Assembly (NCBI GenBank): GCA_005222975.1
Contig: NJBI01000038.1
Location: 1-34,132, forward strand
Length of the DNA stretch: 34,132 bases
Direction of reading: 5' to 3'
Origin: Promethearchaeota archaeon Loki_b31
GTDB taxonomy: Archaea > Asgardarchaeota > Lokiarchaeia > Sigyniarchaeales > SOKP01
A program made the position numbers and the translations under genes. The notes beneath the pieces were generated by a model. It was not told where the DNA came from. It ran no database searches and saw only the letters and a program-made list of their open reading frames with translations. Positions 32,463 to 34,132 of this stretch are shown in pieces (positions within the stretch are counted from its first letter, which is position 1; every line of letters begins with the position of its first letter).

Positions 32463-33009
32463 TCAACACACGATTTTTTCCAAAAAATTAGTGAAAGAAG
32501 TATTATTTAATATTATCTAAATAGAAATTTTTTGCTCACACTTAAGCAATTAATTTTTTTTGAGTAATTTAAGTCGCGCCATCTTACGAAAAAAATGAAG
32601 ATTTAACAGATTTCCACATTCCAAAATAATTCCTTGTTATGAATCGAAAAATTCAATCACGACAAAAAAGAATCTTTATTTATGGTATATATCGATATTA
32701 TATAGATTTTTAATCCCATTAAAAATATTTATATTCAAATTCATTTTTTTCACAGAAAAATATTGAATTAGTTATCAAAAAAAAAGTTTTGTTACTATTA
32801 TTAGTAAATAGTTACTATTATTAGTAAATATTTGATTTACAATCGTAATGTTTAAATATGTATGTAGACTAATTTGTTATAACAATCAAAATTATGTGTG
32901 TACAAATTTTTTTTTTGTTATCAATTAATTCCTATGAAAATTAGGAAAATGAAAAAAAAAAATTTAAAAAAAGATAATTTTTACATGGTTTGGAAAGAGG
33001 TATGTTAAA
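32463..33009. other. Long AT-rich regulatory region upstream of the TFB gene
   Basis: About 550 nt with no credible gene. It contains poly-A/T runs, a tandem 20-bp repeat at 32791-32830 and a TATA-like stretch TTTAAATATG at 32851-32860. Near the start codon, GAGG at about 32997-33000 is a possible ribosome-binding site for TFB. The promoter of the 31407 gene must also be at the left end. Confidence 0.45.
32791..32830. repeat. Perfect tandem 20-bp repeat, each unit holding a dyad
   Basis: The same 20-bp unit occurs at 32791-32810 and 32811-32830 without mismatch. Each contains TTACTA-TTAT-TAGTAA, a 6-bp inverted repeat with a 4-nt spacer. Centres are two DNA turns apart (20 bp), which suits two dimeric regulators on one face. 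It lies about 20 bp upstream of a TATA-like element, so it is a candidate operator or activator site for the TFB gene. Confidence 0.6.
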
Positions 33010-33903
33010 ATGGTCGTAGAAATAGATATGTTATCAAATTTATGCCCCGAATGCGGGGGAAGTACAATCAATGTTCTAGAAAGAGGGGAAACAGTCTGCC
33101 AACAATGTGGTTTGGTTGTAGGTGAAAGAAATTTAGACATTAACCATAGCGGAATTAGAGCCTATTCTAAACACGAAAAAGATAGAAAGGAGCGTACTGG
33201 ATCTCCTATGTCGATTTTGATGCCAGATATTGGCTTAAGTACTGTTATTGATAGGACAAAAATCAAAAACCCAGATTTAAGACGGGCTGCTAAGTGGAAT
33301 ACGCACTTGTCTTGGGAGAAACGCAACATGTTAATGGCTATAACCGAATTAAAAAGAATTGGTGGTAACTTAAATTTTCCTGAAAGAGTAAAAAAATCAG
33401 CAGTACGATTGTATAAAGAAGTTTTTAAAAGACAACTATTAAGAGGCAGGTCAATTAATGGCATGGTTGCGGCGTGTGCTTATTACGCGTGTAAAGACGA
33501 AAAAGTACCTATTACTCTTCAAGAGATTTTAGCGGAAGCTTCTATTAATGATAATATCGTAAAAAAGTGCTATAAAATATTGGTTCGGGAGTTAAATTTA
33601 AAAATATCGCATATCGATCCAATTACACTCATTCCACGTTATTGTGCAGATTTGAATTTAGGGATTGAGGTCGAAAAAGAAGCGATGCGCGTACTTCAAA
33701 ATTTTATTAAAACTACATCGATATCTGGTAAGGATCCTAAAGGATTGTGTGCGGGCGCCATATATCTTGTTGCGAAGTTGAGAAATGTTAAAGTGAGTCA
33801 GAAAGATATTTCGCGCGTAATTTCCGTTACGGAAGTCACATTACGCTCAAGGTATAAAGAACTCCTTAAAAATATCAGTTTTAATTTTGCTCCATCAAAT
33901 TAA
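33010..33903 (+). CDS. tfb: Transcription initiation factor IIB (TFB)
   Basis: This 297-aa factor has an N-terminal zinc ribbon (CPECGG ... CQQCGLVVGE; C12, C15, C30, C33), a B-finger/linker region (about 40-100: HSGIRAYSKHEKDRKERTGSPMS) and two cyclin repeats (about 105-195 and 200-297). It recruits RNA polymerase to TBP-bound promoters and helps open DNA. The first Met is taken as start because of GAGG upstream; a Met at residue 7 is a possible alternative. The long upstream region with a tandem dyad suggests regulated expression, and the genome may hold further TFB copies. Confidence 0.95.
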   Translation: MVVEIDMLSNLCPECGGSTINVLERGETVCQQCGLVVGERNLDINHSGIRAYSKHEKDRKERTGSPMSILMPDIGLSTVIDRTKIKNPDLRRAAKWNTHLSWEKRNMLMAITELKRIGGNLNFPERVKKSAVRLYKEVFKRQLLRGRSINGMVAACAYYACKDEKVPITLQEILAEASINDNIVKKCYKILVRELNLKISHIDPITLIPRYCADLNLGIEVEKEAMRVLQNFIKTTSISGKDPKGLCAGAIYLVAKLRNVKVSQKDISRVISVTEVTLRSRYKELLKNISFNFAPSN

Positions 33904-33968
33904 TTAATAATTTGAAAGATTTTTTCATTATTTTTCTTTATTTTTTGAGTATGATCTTTGAATAATAG

Positions 33969-34132
33969 CTAACTTTTTAATTCTTCCAAAACGCTTGGAA
34001 CTATAATGAAAGGACACTCAAGATAGTGTTTAAGTCTCATCTCCAGAGTTTCAACCGTTCGCATCCCGAACTGCGTTTGATACAGTTTGTTAATCTTTCT
34101 CATGGTCGATTCATCAACTACTTTTATCGACT
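33969..34132 (-). CDS. Partial hypothetical protein, C-terminal end
   Basis: On the minus strand a frame enters from the right edge and runs 53 codons to a TAG at 33969-33971 (ending ...HYLECPFIIVPSVLEELKS). It has no stop before that and a mixed hydrophobic/charged composition like a real C-terminus. I do not recognise the family. It converges on the TFB gene with a 65-nt gap. Confidence 0.45.
   Translation of the reverse strand, partial: SIKVVDESTMRKINKLYQTQFGMRTVETLEMRLKHYLECPFIIVPSVLEELKS

Noticed and set aside
31966..32520. 184-codon plus-strand frame
   Set aside because: It is antisense to the receiver-domain gene, with Ser/Phe/Leu-rich low-complexity composition expected of a reverse reading.
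32791..32830. CRISPR-like repeat
   Set aside because: The two 20-bp units are directly adjacent with no spacer, and no cas gene is present.

Overview
The window reads as a piece of an AT-rich archaeal chromosome, most likely from an Asgard archaeon of the Lokiarchaeia type. The archaeal evidence is strong: exosome Rrp4/Rrp41/Rrp42, SBDS, proteasome alpha, KEOPS subunits, prefoldin beta, eL43, TFB and tRNAs with bulge-helix-bulge introns. The Asgard assignment is an inference from a profilin-like protein next to the proteasome gene, the ribbon-helix-helix-like signalling modules and base composition; no search could be run.

Left part (1-6311): a truncated transposase-like gene at the edge, an unknown protein with a nucleotidyltransferase-like motif, an MFS transporter, an acyl-CoA dehydrogenase lacking the usual catalytic Glu, a phosphofructokinase with pyrophosphate-type determinants, and a ZPR1-type zinc-finger protein. 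Next comes a compact operon for a four-subunit 2-oxoacid:ferredoxin oxidoreductase (6575-9709), then a TsaC/Sua5 gene and a THUMP-domain gene.

Central part (10987-24901): minus-strand information-processing genes. One run is eL43, Pcc1, prefoldin beta, a DHH phosphoesterase, two ECF ATPases, EcfT and Cgi121. The other is profilin-like, psmA, SBDS, Rrp4, Rrp41, Rrp42. In many archaea these form one continuous superoperon. Here it is split by a plus-strand pair: a rifampicin-phosphotransferase-like phosphotransferase and a lipocalin-like (AttH/CrtC-type) protein. TsaC, Pcc1 and Cgi121, all for tRNA t6A37, lie within about 6 kb.

Right part (25088-34132): a DUF2110 gene, then four tRNAs, all with insertions. 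tRNA-Val(TAC) and tRNA-Lys(CTT) each have a 30-nt intron in the T-loop at position 59/60 with the same UUCG/CGAA central helix. tRNA-Ser(TGA) has an anticodon-loop intron, and tRNA-Ser(GCT) has about 48 extra nt between the acceptor strand and the D-arm. Among them are a helix-turn-helix/zinc/VSR-like nuclease, a frame-disrupted acyltransferase and a JAMM-type metalloprotease. Two tandem paralogous signalling proteins (RHH-like, HisKA H-box, receiver domain, no ATPase domain) follow, then a TFB gene with a tandem dyad repeat upstream and a partial gene at the right edge.
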